A DNA stretch of 64,000 bases from Actinospineispora spinosispora DSM 44797 (lineage in GTDB: Bacteria > Actinomycetota > Actinomycetes > Mycobacteriales > Pseudonocardiaceae): the NCBI RefSeq assembly GCF_000429025.1, contig NZ_KE386834.1, forward strand, positions 770,891 through 834,890, given 5' to 3'. Positions 18,444-26,831 of this stretch are shown piece by piece. How positions within the stretch are numbered: position 1 is the stretch's first letter; the number at the start of each line of letters is the position of its first letter. The translations under genes were made by a program, and so were the position numbers. The notes beneath the pieces are model-generated. The model had not been told where the DNA came from, made no database searches, and saw only the letters and a program-made list of their open reading frames with translations.

Positions 18444-18902
18444 ATGGCACCGCAGGTCGGAACCGAAGCACCGGACTTCACCTTGCGCGACCAGAACAAC
18501 GAGGAAGTCACGCTGTCCTCGTTCCGCGGTGAGCGGAGCGTGCTCGTGGTCTTCTACCCGTTCGCCTTCTCCGGCATCTGCACCGGTGAGCTGTGCGCCG
18601 TCCGCGACGACATCGGCAGCTTCCAGAACGACGACGTGCAGGTCCTCGCGGTGTCCGTCGACCACCCTTTCGCGCTGAAGGCGTGGTCACAGGCACAGAA
18701 CTACAACTTCCCGCTGCTGTCCGACTTCTGGCCGCACGGCGACGTCGCCAAGGCCTACGGTGTGTTCCAGGAAGAGCGTGGCATGTCGGTCCGGGGCACC
18801 TTCCTGGTGGATCCGACCGGTGTGGTTCGCTTCAGCGAGGTCAATGGTCCCGGAGAAGCGCGCGACCAGGAAGCCTGGAAGAAAGCACTCGCCGCGCTGT
18901 AG
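18444..18902 (+). CDS. ahpE: AhpE-type peroxiredoxin
   Basis: Reduces peroxides and peroxynitrite. The protein is 152 residues. The peroxidatic Cys46 lies in the motif FYPFAFSGICTGELC, with Thr47, and an extra Cys51 follows. Downstream conserved residues include SVDHPFALKAWSQ and GTFLVDPTGVV. M. tuberculosis AhpE is a 1-Cys enzyme that is reduced by mycothiol/mycoredoxin; the same is expected here. Ribosome site GAGGAG is 13 to 8 bases before the ATG. Likely co-transcribed with the DUF3052 gene. Confidence 0.93.
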   Translation: MAPQVGTEAPDFTLRDQNNEEVTLSSFRGERSVLVVFYPFAFSGICTGELCAVRDDIGSFQNDDVQVLAVSVDHPFALKAWSQAQNYNFPLLSDFWPHGDVAKAYGVFQEERGMSVRGTFLVDPTGVVRFSEVNGPGEARDQEAWKKALAAL

Positions 18903-18933
18903 TTCAGCGGTGAGCCGATAGACGGCAGTAGAC

Positions 18934-19005
18934 GGGCGCATAGCTCAGCGGGAGAGCACTCGGTTTACACCCGAGCGGTCGCAGGTTCGAATCCTGCTGC
19001 GCCCA
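18934..19005 (+). tRNA. tRNA-Val(TAC)
   Basis: The acceptor arms GGGCGCA (18934-18940) and TGCGCCC (18998-19004) pair, with discriminator A at 19005. The D loop contains AGCTCAGCGGGAGAGC. The anticodon stem CTCGG/CCGAG encloses the loop TTTACAC with anticodon TAC. The T arm is GCAGG-TTCGAAT-CCTGC. CCA is not encoded. It decodes GUA/GUG valine codons. Confidence 0.97.
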
Positions 19006-19495
19006 CCCGAATGGGCAAGCTGTGTTCCCCGGTGACACTCGGGGCACTTCGCAGAGGCTCATGTCGCGTCGCAGATGTTGCAACATCTGCGACGCAACAC
19101 GAAGCTCTGCGAAGCGTGACAAAAGTGACCACAGACACTCCTGGGACTACGCGATCGCGCGAGGGCGCAGCCCGATGCGCAAAGACAGCGCCATCGGCAC
19201 GCCACCAAGCACGGCATGCACGCACACCACCCCCATCCCCGCGATCCTGGCTCAGCACTTGGCGTGGCCGCCCGCTGTCAACCCTGAAACCTCGCCCCCG
19301 AGGCAGTGCAACCAGGAACCCGCGCGAGGCCGGCGCCAGCCGGGGGTTGATAGCGGGCGGCCACGCCAAGCACACTGGATGGCCAGCGGGGATGAACCTG
19401 CTAGGCCAAGCACACTGACGAGCCAGCCGGGGATGAAACCACTCGGCAGCGTCCACGATCAGGGGCCTGTGGTGCGTTGCACAGGTTCTGTGCGG
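19006..19495. repeat. 490-bp gene-free region with nested and long inverted repeats
   Basis: No credible gene is present. A spacerless 30-bp palindrome, GCGTCGCAGATGTTG plus its complement, lies at 19066-19095. It sits inside an outer 10-bp stem, CTTCGCAGAG (19047-19056) with CTCTGCGAAG (19105-19114). Further on, 19258-19284 and 19344-19370 form 27-bp arms with one mismatch (CTTGGCGTGGCCGCC...). Two direct copies of GCCAAGCACACTG follow, at about 19365 and 19412, each trailed by a CCAGC(C)GGGGATGAA segment. This looks like the remains of a repeat-type mobile element next to a tRNA gene, but no transposase or integrase is visible. Confidence 0.7.
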
Positions 19496-19777
19496 ATGAC
19501 GTTGTACGAAGATGGGCAGGGTGTGGACCTTCTCCGCTGGAGCGCGGTGGTGACTGACGAGGAGCTTGTTGTCGAGTTGGCGCTGACCCGGCTCGACAAT
19601 CCGGGGCTGGAGCTTGAAGAGATCGCGGCGCTGCTCGTCCGTCGGGTCGGCACCGACCGGATGGTGCAGTTTGCCGCGCAGAACCTTGCGGTGCGAGACG
19701 AGCTGCGGGGAAGTGCGTTCGATGCGGCCGTCGAATACGTCCTGCGTACCATGTTGAAACTGCGCGAGGATGAGTGA
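19496..19777 (+). CDS. Small acidic hypothetical protein preceding a TetR gene
   Basis: A 93-residue protein that I cannot assign. It is acidic and helical (VVTDEELVVELALTRLDNPGLELEEIAALL), with no Cys, no membrane segment and no signal. The ATG at 19496 is chosen because upstream in-frame sequence is repeat DNA. Its stop overlaps the start region of the following TetR gene by eight bases, so the two are probably coupled. It could be a small partner of that regulator. Confidence 0.6.
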   Translation: MTLYEDGQGVDLLRWSAVVTDEELVVELALTRLDNPGLELEEIAALLVRRVGTDRMVQFAAQNLAVRDELRGSAFDAAVEYVLRTMLKLREDE

Positions 19778-20411
19778 CGGCAGTTCAGGAAAGGACGGTG
19801 CGCGGGTGCCCAGGGAACCCAGATACGTCAAGGTGACCCAGGAGCAGTACTTCGCGGCCGCCTACGCGTGCCTCGCCGAGAACGGCTCGGAAAGCGTCAC
19901 GATCAGCCGGTTGTGCGGGCGACTCGGTGTCACCAGCGGATCTTTCTACCATTACTTCGGCAGCATGGACGGATTCGTCGATGCGCTGCTCGGCCATTGG
20001 GAAGCGGAACGGACCCAACGTGTCGCCGACATGGCCGTGGCTCGGGAGAACCGCGCGCAGGGTATCGACCTGATGCGGGAGATGGCGATCCAGCTGCCGC
20101 ACGAGGCCGAATCGGCCATTCGCGCGTGGAGCCGCAGCGACGAGCGGGTCGCACACGTCGTCCGTCGCGTGGACGCCACGCGGCACACCGCGCTGCGTGT
20201 GTTGATCGAGGACCTCGGCATCCCGACGGACACCGCGGCGCGGCTCGCCACGATGGGTCTCGGATTGCTCGTCGGCATGCAGCAGATGCAGCGGCCGGTC
20301 GACCGTGACCAGCTACGAGGCGTGTTCGACGAGTTCCAGCACACGATCTTCCGGCACCGCCCCGAGGCGCAACGGCCCCGGAGCGCGTCACCGAGCAGCA
20401 GCACTCGGTGA
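19770..20411 (+). CDS. TetR-family regulator
   Basis: A 213-residue repressor. The N-terminal HTH is [38 protein letters not shown], the usual TetR pattern, at about residues 34-71. The C-terminal ligand domain is not specific enough to name an inducer. The ATG at 19770 overlaps the preceding gene; the GTG at 19806 is an alternative. Its 3' end overlaps the convergent LuxR gene by 24 bases. Confidence 0.85.
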   Translation: MSDGSSGKDGARVPREPRYVKVTQEQYFAAAYACLAENGSESVTISRLCGRLGVTSGSFYHYFGSMDGFVDALLGHWEAERTQRVADMAVARENRAQGIDLMREMAIQLPHEAESAIRAWSRSDERVAHVVRRVDATRHTALRVLIEDLGIPTDTAARLATMGLGLLVGMQQMQRPVDRDQLRGVFDEFQHTIFRHRPEAQRPRSASPSSSTR

Positions 20412-21566
20412 CGTCCGGCGGTTCTCGATCTCGTGCCACCGCGCGGCCGCTTCCACCCGGTTCTCCACACCCAGCTTCCGCAGGATGTTCTTGACGTGTG
20501 ACTTCACCGTGCCCTCGGACACGACCAGGTGTTTCGCGATGCGACCGTTCGTGGCGCCGCTCGCAAGCAGCCGCAACACCTCGACCTCGCGGCGGGTCAG
20601 CACTGCCCCGTGCGTGCCGTGGATGACCCGGTCGCCGTCGTGCGCGCTGTTCGCGGTTTCCCACGACGGCACCGACGGCGCCTGGGGCACCGAGGCGGCA
20701 CCGGACAGGCTGATCATCTGGGTCGGCGCCTTCGCGGCGACATCCGCCAACCTGCCCAGGCCGGCACTGAGCGACACCAGCCGGTCGGTCATGGTCGTGC
20801 GCGCCAGCACCTGGCTGAGCCCTTCCGCGAACAGGGTCAGCATGCGCCGGTCCAGCTCGTGCGGGTCCCGGCGCTGGTAGTACAGGTCGGCATGCAGGAA
20901 ACCGACCACGTCCCCACCCGCGACCAGCGGAGCGGCCACATACGAACGGGACTTGGAGACCGACGCGATCGGGCGGTGCACCCCGGGGCGGTCCTGGACG
21001 TCGCGGACCACGATGCCGACCTTCCGGCGGACCATCTCGGTCTCGACCAGCGAGTAGTCGAGGACCTGCGGGGTCGACCCGCCCGCCTCCAGGATCTCCC
21101 GGGCCCACTGCTCGTCGCGCTCCACGTACACCCGCTCCGGCAGCCAGGTCGAGTCCTCGATCCGGGACACGATCGCCCGGTCGAACCCCAGCGCACAGAT
21201 CGCGGCGACCGCCGGCTTCAGCAGCGTCTCACCGGACTCCGCCCCACTCACCAGCGCGAGGGCGTCCCGAACCCGGTCGAACGCCGAATCACGATGCCGC
21301 AGCATGTCGACCAACAGCTCCTGGTCGAGCTGTTTGATCCGCTGCAGCAGACCCATCCGCCTCGGAAAGTCACCGGAGTCGGGCCGGGACTGTGAGGTGA
21401 CGGCGGTGAAAGCATGCTGCCATGCGTCGTCCAACGCGGCGCGTGCCGACGCGTGGTCGCGGATCTGGCTCGGAGCAGGCGGATCGAAGGAATCGAAGAC
21501 CGCGCCGACCTCGTCGAGCAGACCGACGACCGTGTCGACGTCGACGGTGACATCGTTGCGGAGCAC
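20388..21566 (-). CDS. GAF-domain LuxR-type regulator
   Basis: A 392-residue regulator. The C-terminal LuxR HTH is [45 protein letters not shown], at about residues 325-370. The middle (about 110-260) resembles a GAF sensor domain, and the N-terminus is helical. It is 90 bases downstream of the P450 gene on the same strand and may share its transcript. The GTG start has GAGGAG six bases upstream. That ribosome site lies inside a 14-bp stem (see 21573-21628), suggesting translational control. Confidence 0.85.
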   Translation of the reverse strand: MLRNDVTVDVDTVVGLLDEVGAVFDSFDPPAPSQIRDHASARAALDDAWQHAFTAVTSQSRPDSGDFPRRMGLLQRIKQLDQELLVDMLRHRDSAFDRVRDALALVSGAESGETLLKPAVAAICALGFDRAIVSRIEDSTWLPERVYVERDEQWAREILEAGGSTPQVLDYSLVETEMVRRKVGIVVRDVQDRPGVHRPIASVSKSRSYVAAPLVAGGDVVGFLHADLYYQRRDPHELDRRMLTLFAEGLSQVLARTTMTDRLVSLSAGLGRLADVAAKAPTQMISLSGAASVPQAPSVPSWETANSAHDGDRVIHGTHGAVLTRREVEVLRLLASGATNGRIAKHLVVSEGTVKSHVKNILRKLGVENRVEAAARWHEIENRRTSPSAAAR

Positions 21567-21572
21567 GGAGAA

Positions 21573-21628
21573 CTCCTCGGTCGGAAGGTGCCTGTCGGTG
21601 AACAGTACGTCACATTCCGACCGAGGAG
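21573..21628 (-). promoter_or_regulatory. Hairpin masking the ribosome-binding site of the LuxR gene
   Basis: In the minus-strand transcript CTCCTCGGTCGGAA (21628-21615) is followed after 28 bases by TTCCGACCGAGGAG (21586-21573). The perfect 14-bp stem contains the GAGGAG ribosome site, six bases before the GTG start. The upstream arm acts as an anti-Shine-Dalgarno sequence. The stem could also work as an intercistronic attenuator after the P450 gene. Confidence 0.6.
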
Positions 21629-21656
21629 GAGAGGGCGGCCAGCGGCCTCCGTCGAG

Positions 21657-22958
21657 TTACTTCTCCGGCTTGAAACGGAACGGCATGCGCTTCACGCCCC
21701 GCATGAAGTTCGTGCCGAGCAGGTCCGGTTCGCCCGCCTCGAACTCGGGTACCCGGGTGAGCAGCTCCGAGAACAACGCTCGCAGCATGCTCTTGGCCAG
21801 CTGGTTGCCCAGGCAGAAGTGCGCGCCGCCGCCACCGAAACCGACGTGCGGGTTCGGGTTGCGGGACAGGTCGAAGCGGTCCGGGTCGGTGAAGACGTCC
21901 TCGTCGTAGTTGCCCGACGGGTAGAACAGCACGACCTTGTCGCCCGGAATGATCCGCTTACCGCCCAGCTCGGCCTCCGCCACCGCGGTACGGCGGAACG
22001 TCATGACCGGCGACGCGTAGCGGATGAACTCCTCGATGGAGGACTTGATCCGACCGTCGAAGTCCTCGCGCAGCCAGTCCCGCTGGTCGGGGAACTCCGT
22101 CATCGCCTTCACGGTGAACGCCGACGTGTGCTTCGTGGTGTCCGTACCGGCCACCGACAGCAGCACGAAGAACGAGCCGATCTCGAAGTCGGTCAGCTTC
22201 TCCCCGTCGATGTCGGCCTGCACCAGGTTGCTGAGCAGGTCGTCGCCCGGGTTCTTGCGCCGCTCGTCGATGAGCTCCTTGGCCACCGCGTGCAGGTTGG
22301 TGCACGCCTCGACCTGGACCTCCTGCGGCGACCGGTCACCGAGCGCCTCCGGGTCGGCCCAGGCGACCACGTCGCCCGCGCTCTTGTGCACCAGTTCGCG
22401 GTGCTGCTCGGGGACGCCGAACATGTCGCAGAACATGCGGGTCGGCAGCACCTTGCCGCAGCGTTCGACGAACTCGATCTCGCCGGAGGAGTCGCGGGCG
22501 AAACCGTCGACGACCTCACGCGCGGCCGTGGTGATCTGGTCTTCGATGCGCCGGATCTGTTTCGGTGTGAACGCAGAGGAGACCAGCTTGCGCAGGTGGT
22601 CGTGGCGCGGGTTGTCCATCGCCAGGAACGACTGGGACAGCTCCAGGAAGTACGGCGGCAGCAGGTCGAACAGCACACCCTGTCCGGAGATGTAGGTGTC
22701 GTTGTCCCTGCTGACCTTCACGATGTCCGCGTGCTTGACGACCGCCCAGTAACCCGGGTCGTCCGGGTCCGGGGTCACCGCGTCCTCGACCGGCCGCTGC
22801 CAGGAGACATGATCGTCCGGGTTGGAACGCAAGCGGGCGAAGGTCTTGTCCCTCTCCTCGGATGTCTGCGCCCAGAACGCCTTGGACGACACGTCGATCG
22901 GGGAGTGCTCTGGTTTGCTCTCCGCTGTCGCTGGGATGAAATCCGCTTCGACGGTCAT
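21657..22958 (-). CDS. Cytochrome P450, CYP124-like
   Basis: A 433-residue haem monooxygenase. Landmarks are the I-helix AGTDTT (270-275), the ExxR motif EEFIR (309-313), and the haem loop FGGGGAHFCLGNQLA with the Cys382 ligand. The FGGGGAHFCLG form and the overall pattern resemble CYP124/CYP125-type enzymes, which hydroxylate methyl-branched lipid or steroid side-chain ends. The substrate here is inferred only as lipophilic. No ferredoxin gene is adjacent, so electrons come from elsewhere. ATG at 22958 with GGGAGG seven bases upstream; a longer start at 22994 adds 12 unlikely residues. Confidence 0.92.
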   Translation of the reverse strand: MTVEADFIPATAESKPEHSPIDVSSKAFWAQTSEERDKTFARLRSNPDDHVSWQRPVEDAVTPDPDDPGYWAVVKHADIVKVSRDNDTYISGQGVLFDLLPPYFLELSQSFLAMDNPRHDHLRKLVSSAFTPKQIRRIEDQITTAAREVVDGFARDSSGEIEFVERCGKVLPTRMFCDMFGVPEQHRELVHKSAGDVVAWADPEALGDRSPQEVQVEACTNLHAVAKELIDERRKNPGDDLLSNLVQADIDGEKLTDFEIGSFFVLLSVAGTDTTKHTSAFTVKAMTEFPDQRDWLREDFDGRIKSSIEEFIRYASPVMTFRRTAVAEAELGGKRIIPGDKVVLFYPSGNYDEDVFTDPDRFDLSRNPNPHVGFGGGGAHFCLGNQLAKSMLRALFSELLTRVPEFEAGEPDLLGTNFMRGVKRMPFRFKPEK

Positions 22959-23092
22959 GGTGGGCCTCCCGTGTACGTCAGTTCTGGACAGCATTGTGCT
23001 CGGGAAACACCGCCGGTGCGTCCCTCTGTGTGGTGGACAAGCTCTCCCACAAGAGGGGTATGGCGGATTCCTTCGGGTACGGTCCTGGACCT

Positions 23093-24001
23093 GTGTACCC
23101 GGTGTTGCGTCCGCTCGCGGCAGGCGTGGTGTGCGCCGCCCTTGCGGCCGGCTGCGCCCCGCCGCCGGTCCCGATCGAGCCGCCGGCCGCGAGCGCGGCG
23201 GCCGCCGCGAGCTGTGCCGGCGGCTGGACCTGCGAGCAGCAGCAGCGGTTCGACGCGGTGCGCGCCTACTCGTCGAAGGTGGTCGGTCCTCGGGGTGCGC
23301 TGAGCGTCGTGTTCACCGACCGTCTGACGGGGCAGAGCTGGCGGACCGGTCCGACCGCGCAACCCGGCTGGACCGCATCGACGGTCAAGCTGGCGATCGC
23401 CGCCGACCTGCTGGCCGAGCGGGGAGCCGGCCGGATCGTGCTCGCCGAGCAGGACCAGCACGACATGGACGCGATGCTCAACTCCTCCGACGAGGCCGCG
23501 ACCGACAGACTGTGGAGGAAGTTCGGCGGTGAGCCCATGCTGGCCAGGTTCCGCGACCGGTTCGGCATGCCCGGGCTGCACTTCGTGCCAGGTTTCAGCA
23601 GGTCCGCGTACTGGGGGTTCGTGAAATGCACGGTCGACGACCTGGCCGCGCTGACCGCGTACGTGCTCGACCGGACGGCGCCGGCCGATCGCGCGTACCT
23701 GGTCGCCGCACTGCGCGGGGTGGCGCCGAACCAGCGCTGGGGCGTCTGGGCGGCGGGGCCGGCCCAGCAGCCGGGCAACAAGAACGGCTGGTCGGACGAG
23801 GTCGACCCGTACGGCAAGCACTGGGTCGCGAACAGCGTCGGCTTCGCGGGTGAGGGCGAGCGGTACGCCGTCGCGGTCATGTACCAGCTCGACCCGGCCG
23901 CAACGCTGGACGATGGCGCCCACACGGTGAGCGACGTGGTCGCGCTGCTGTTCGGCCGGCCGGTGCCGGCGCCGATCACCCTGCCGATCCCGGACGGCTG
24001 A
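23093..24001 (+). CDS. LppW-like serine-hydrolase-fold lipoprotein
   Basis: An exported lipoprotein with a class A beta-lactamase-like fold. The signal peptide ends in the lipobox LAAGC (Cys21), so it is anchored to the outer face of the membrane. After an Ala/Pro linker it has STVK (S96xxK99), the serine nucleophile motif, and SSDEA in place of SDN. It has NKNGW where lactamases have KTG, so true lactamase activity is unlikely. It resembles mycobacterial LppW. The start is uncertain: the GTG at 23093 gives a clean signal peptide, while an ATG at 23060 gives 11 more residues. Confidence 0.78.
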   Translation: MYPVLRPLAAGVVCAALAAGCAPPPVPIEPPAASAAAAASCAGGWTCEQQQRFDAVRAYSSKVVGPRGALSVVFTDRLTGQSWRTGPTAQPGWTASTVKLAIAADLLAERGAGRIVLAEQDQHDMDAMLNSSDEAATDRLWRKFGGEPMLARFRDRFGMPGLHFVPGFSRSAYWGFVKCTVDDLAALTAYVLDRTAPADRAYLVAALRGVAPNQRWGVWAAGPAQQPGNKNGWSDEVDPYGKHWVANSVGFAGEGERYAVAVMYQLDPAATLDDGAHTVSDVVALLFGRPVPAPITLPIPDG

Positions 24002-24020
24002 GGCCGGGCTCACTGAGAAG

Positions 24021-24416
24021 ATGTCCGGCATGGACGGCATTGACGCGGCTGAGTTCGTCGAGCAGTGGGTGAAGCACTGGAACGCGCACGACCTGGAGGC
24101 GTTGCTCGAGCACTTCGCGCCGCGGGTCACGTTCACCTCCCCGGTGGCGGCGCGAGTGCTGAGCGGTAGCGACGGCGTGATCAGGGGCAAGGACGCGCTG
24201 CGGGAGTACTGGGCGACCGGGCTACGGCTGATCCCCGACCTGCGGTTCGAGGTCGTCGCCAGCTACGTCGGCATCAACACGCTGGTGATCAACTACCGCA
24301 ACCAGAAGGGCAACCTCGTCAACGAGGTGCTGATCTTCGACGGTCCGTTGGTCGTCGAGGGGCACGGCACCTATCAGCTGGGCGACGACAACCCCTCGGG
24401 AGCTCAGGAGGGCTGA
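24021..24416 (+). CDS. SnoaL/NTF2-like protein
   Basis: A 131-residue cone-shaped NTF2-fold protein of the SnoaL-like kind. It has the typical opening FVEQWVKHWNAHDLEALLEHFAPRVTFTSP and the middle IRGKDALREYWATGLRLIPDLRFEV. Such proteins are isomerases, cyclases or binding proteins for small hydrophobic molecules; the ligand is not readable. The ATG at 24030 is an alternative start. The last 13 bases overlap the convergent flavoenzyme gene. Confidence 0.8.
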   Translation: MSGMDGIDAAEFVEQWVKHWNAHDLEALLEHFAPRVTFTSPVAARVLSGSDGVIRGKDALREYWATGLRLIPDLRFEVVASYVGINTLVINYRNQKGNLVNEVLIFDGPLVVEGHGTYQLGDDNPSGAQEG

Positions 24417-25777
24417 GCCACCCGGACCGGCGGGATGTTCAGAGTGCAGCGGAACATGTTGGCCGGGTCGTAGGCCGCCTTGAGCGTTGCCAGCCGCCCG
24501 TGGTCTTCCGGGCGGTAGCAGGTCTGCGCCTGCTCGGGTGTGCTGCGTTCGCCGAACACGAAGTTCGGCGAACGACCGATCGTCCAGGGCTTGAGCGCGT
24601 CGGTGAGCAGGGTCGGGGCGGCATGCTCGACGCTCGGCGCCGGCCCGTTGACCACGGACAGCACCCGGACCAGGAACTCGGCGCCTCGGTGCGCCACCGC
24701 GTTCGGGACGGCCGGCGGGCGGGCCAGCGCGCCGCCGAGGTGGTTGATCTGCACCACGCAGGGCACCGGCGCATCGGGACCCACGAGGTCGAGCACCGTG
24801 GCGGGCACGCCGGCGTCGAGAGCGTCGAGCATGGCGTTCGTGCCGTAGTAGCCGTGCGGCTGGGTCGGGTCGTTGTAGATCGACGGCGACTCGGTGTACG
24901 GCATCTCGGCGAGGGTGTCGATGAGCCGGGGGCCGATCGCGCGCAGCGGCGCGACCAGTTCCTCGCCGCGCTCCGCGTCGCCGGTGAACGCGACCCGGAT
25001 GTGCGCGACGTACCGGCCACGCAGAGGTTCGGGGACCATCGGCAGGTCCGGGATCGGGATCAGCGCGATGCTCGAGGTCAGCTGCTCGGGAACGGTCTGC
25101 ACCCAGCTCCGCCAGGTGTCCAGGGCGGCCGGCACGTGCGCGGTGTCGAAGTACAGCCCGCCGCCGTACACCCTGCTCACCGGCACCAGGCCGATCTCGG
25201 CCGACGTGGCGACCCCGAAGTTGCCGCCCGCGCCGGCGAGCGCCCAGTGCAGGTCGTGGGACTCGTCGACGTGGCGAACGGTGCCGTCGGCGGTGACCAG
25301 CTCGACCGAGCGCAGGTGGTCCGCCGCGTAACCGAACTCGCGGGACAGCACACCCAGGCCGCCGCCGAGCGTGTAACCGACCGCGCCGACCTCCGACGAC
25401 GAACCGCTGAGCGGCGCCAGACCGTGCGCCGCCGCCGCGGCCACGACCTCGCCCCACCGGGTGCCCGCCGCGATGCGGGCGGTGCGGGCGGCGGGGTCGA
25501 TCCGCACACCGGTCATCCGGCGGGTGCTGACCAGCACCCCGCCCTCGGTCGGTACGGCCAGACCGTGACCGGTGGACTGCACGGCCACCGGGAGATCGTT
25601 CGCGGCGGCGTGGCGCACCGCCGCGCAGACGTCGTCGACCCCGGTCGCGCCGACGACGACCGACGGCTCGTGCCGGTAGGAGGCCTGGAACCCGGACCGC
25701 TCGGTGTCGTAGCCCGCGTCGCCCGGACGCTGTACCGGGCCGTCGACCTGCGAGATCAGTTCGTTGAAGGAAGACAT
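24404..25777 (-). CDS. FAD-linked oxidoreductase, berberine-bridge-enzyme type
   Basis: A 457-residue PCMH-type flavoprotein. The N-terminal FAD domain has STGHGLAV, where the His normally bonds covalently to FAD, and GYTLGGGLGVLSREFGYAADH. The C-terminal BBE motif is YDPANMFRCTLNIPP. The second covalent residue (Cys) of bicovalent enzymes is replaced in SSSEVGAVGY, so single attachment is expected. Substrates of the family range from sugars to secondary metabolites. It is divergent from a WYL regulator, with a palindrome in the shared 61-bp gap, so that regulator probably controls it. Confidence 0.87.
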   Translation of the reverse strand: MSSFNELISQVDGPVQRPGDAGYDTERSGFQASYRHEPSVVVGATGVDDVCAAVRHAAANDLPVAVQSTGHGLAVPTEGGVLVSTRRMTGVRIDPAARTARIAAGTRWGEVVAAAAAHGLAPLSGSSSEVGAVGYTLGGGLGVLSREFGYAADHLRSVELVTADGTVRHVDESHDLHWALAGAGGNFGVATSAEIGLVPVSRVYGGGLYFDTAHVPAALDTWRSWVQTVPEQLTSSIALIPIPDLPMVPEPLRGRYVAHIRVAFTGDAERGEELVAPLRAIGPRLIDTLAEMPYTESPSIYNDPTQPHGYYGTNAMLDALDAGVPATVLDLVGPDAPVPCVVQINHLGGALARPPAVPNAVAHRGAEFLVRVLSVVNGPAPSVEHAAPTLLTDALKPWTIGRSPNFVFGERSTPEQAQTCYRPEDHGRLATLKAAYDPANMFRCTLNIPPVRVAQPS

Positions 25778-25800
25778 GCCCGCAGGTTATGCAGCATTTA

Positions 25801-25815
25801 GGACACAGGTTGTCC
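25801..25815. promoter_or_regulatory. Operator-like palindrome between BBE and WYL genes
   Basis: GGACA-CAGGT-TGTCC lies in the 61-bp divergent promoter region. It is centred about 31 bases upstream of the WYL start and just upstream of CATTCT (25827-25832), which sits six bases before the GTG. It would overlap the -35 region. It is a candidate site for the WYL regulator itself. Confidence 0.5.
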
Positions 25816-25838
25816 GTAGTGGATGGCATTCTGGCCGG

Positions 25839-26831
25839 GTGAGCACGGACATGCCGGGACGGATGCTGCGGCTGCTGTCGCTGCTGCAGAGCAGACGTGA
25901 GTGGCCGGGACGTGAGCTCGCGCAGCGGCTCGGGGTCACCGACCGCACGGTGCGCCGGGACATCGAGCGGCTGCGTGAGCTGGGCTATCCGGTCGATGCG
26001 AGCACGGGTGTCGCCGGCGGCTACCGGCTGGGGTCCGGCCGCGATCTTCCGCCGTTGCTGCTCGACGACGACGAAGCGGTCGCCATCGCGATCGGGCTGC
26101 GGACGGCGGTCAACGCGTCGGTGGCGGGTATCGAGGACACGGCGGTGCGGGCGATGGCCAAGCTCGAACAGGTGTTGCCGTCCCGGCTACGAGACCGGGT
26201 CGGCACGTTCGAGGCCACGATCGTTCCCACGCTGTACCGGGGAGCGGTCCCGGCGGACCCGGAGGTGCTCGCGGTTCTGGCGTCCGCCTGCCGGGACCAC
26301 GAGATAGTGGTCTTCGACTATCGCGGCAGGTCCGGTGTCGCAGGCTCACGCCGGGTCGAGCCGCACAGCCTGGTCAGCACGTACGGGCGCTGGTTCCTGC
26401 TCGGCTACGACCTGCACCGCGACGACTGGCGCAACTTCCGGCTGGACCGGCTCGTCGGGCCGGTGCCGGTGCGGCATCGCTTCACGCCCCGTCCACTGCC
26501 CTCGGCGAGCGCCGCCGCCTACCTGGCCGCGTCGATCACCGAGGCGCCCTACCGCTACCGGGGGACGGCGACGGTGCAGGCTCCGGCGGCGACCGTGACG
26601 GCCTGGCTGCCCGCGCCGTTGCCGGGGAAGGTGGAGCCGCTCGACGATCGGAGCTGCACGGTGCGGCTCGGTGCCGACCGGATCGACCAGATCGCGATGG
26701 ATCTCGTGACGCTCGACGCCGAGTACACCCTGGAGGCTCCACGAGAGGTCCGCGAGGCGATCGCCGCCGTGGCGAAACGCCTCCTCGACGTCAGCGGGAC
26801 CAGCGAAGAACGTCCTCGAGCACGTCGATGA
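25839..26831 (+). CDS. WYL-domain helix-turn-helix regulator (YafY-like)
   Basis: A 330-residue regulator. The N-terminal HTH_11 is LLSLLQSRREWPGRELAQRLGVTDRTVRRDIERLRELGYPVD. The WYL domain spans about residues 135-220 and includes the family segment GRWFLLGYDLHRDDWRNFRLDRL, followed by a WCX-type C-terminal domain. It probably represses or activates the divergent BBE flavoenzyme gene and itself. GTG start chosen by the -10-like CATTCT six bases upstream. The 3' end overlaps the next convergent gene by 41 bases. Confidence 0.88.
   Translation: MSTDMPGRMLRLLSLLQSRREWPGRELAQRLGVTDRTVRRDIERLRELGYPVDASTGVAGGYRLGSGRDLPPLLLDDDEAVAIAIGLRTAVNASVAGIEDTAVRAMAKLEQVLPSRLRDRVGTFEATIVPTLYRGAVPADPEVLAVLASACRDHEIVVFDYRGRSGVAGSRRVEPHSLVSTYGRWFLLGYDLHRDDWRNFRLDRLVGPVPVRHRFTPRPLPSASAAAYLAASITEAPYRYRGTATVQAPAATVTAWLPAPLPGKVEPLDDRSCTVRLGADRIDQIAMDLVTLDAEYTLEAPREVREAIAAVAKRLLDVSGTSEERPRARR

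Noticed and set aside
18904-19122. Small protein containing AQQDSNLRPLGCKPSALPLSY
   Set aside because: This is the well-known false translation of a tRNA gene on the opposite strand.
18934-19495. Integrated element with attachment site in tRNA-Val
   Set aside because: No integrase gene and no second copy of the tRNA 3' end were seen in the window; only repeats remain.
21414-23303. 629-codon frame opposite the P450 and LuxR genes
   Set aside because: Another antisense shadow with Val/Arg/Gly-rich composition and no motif.
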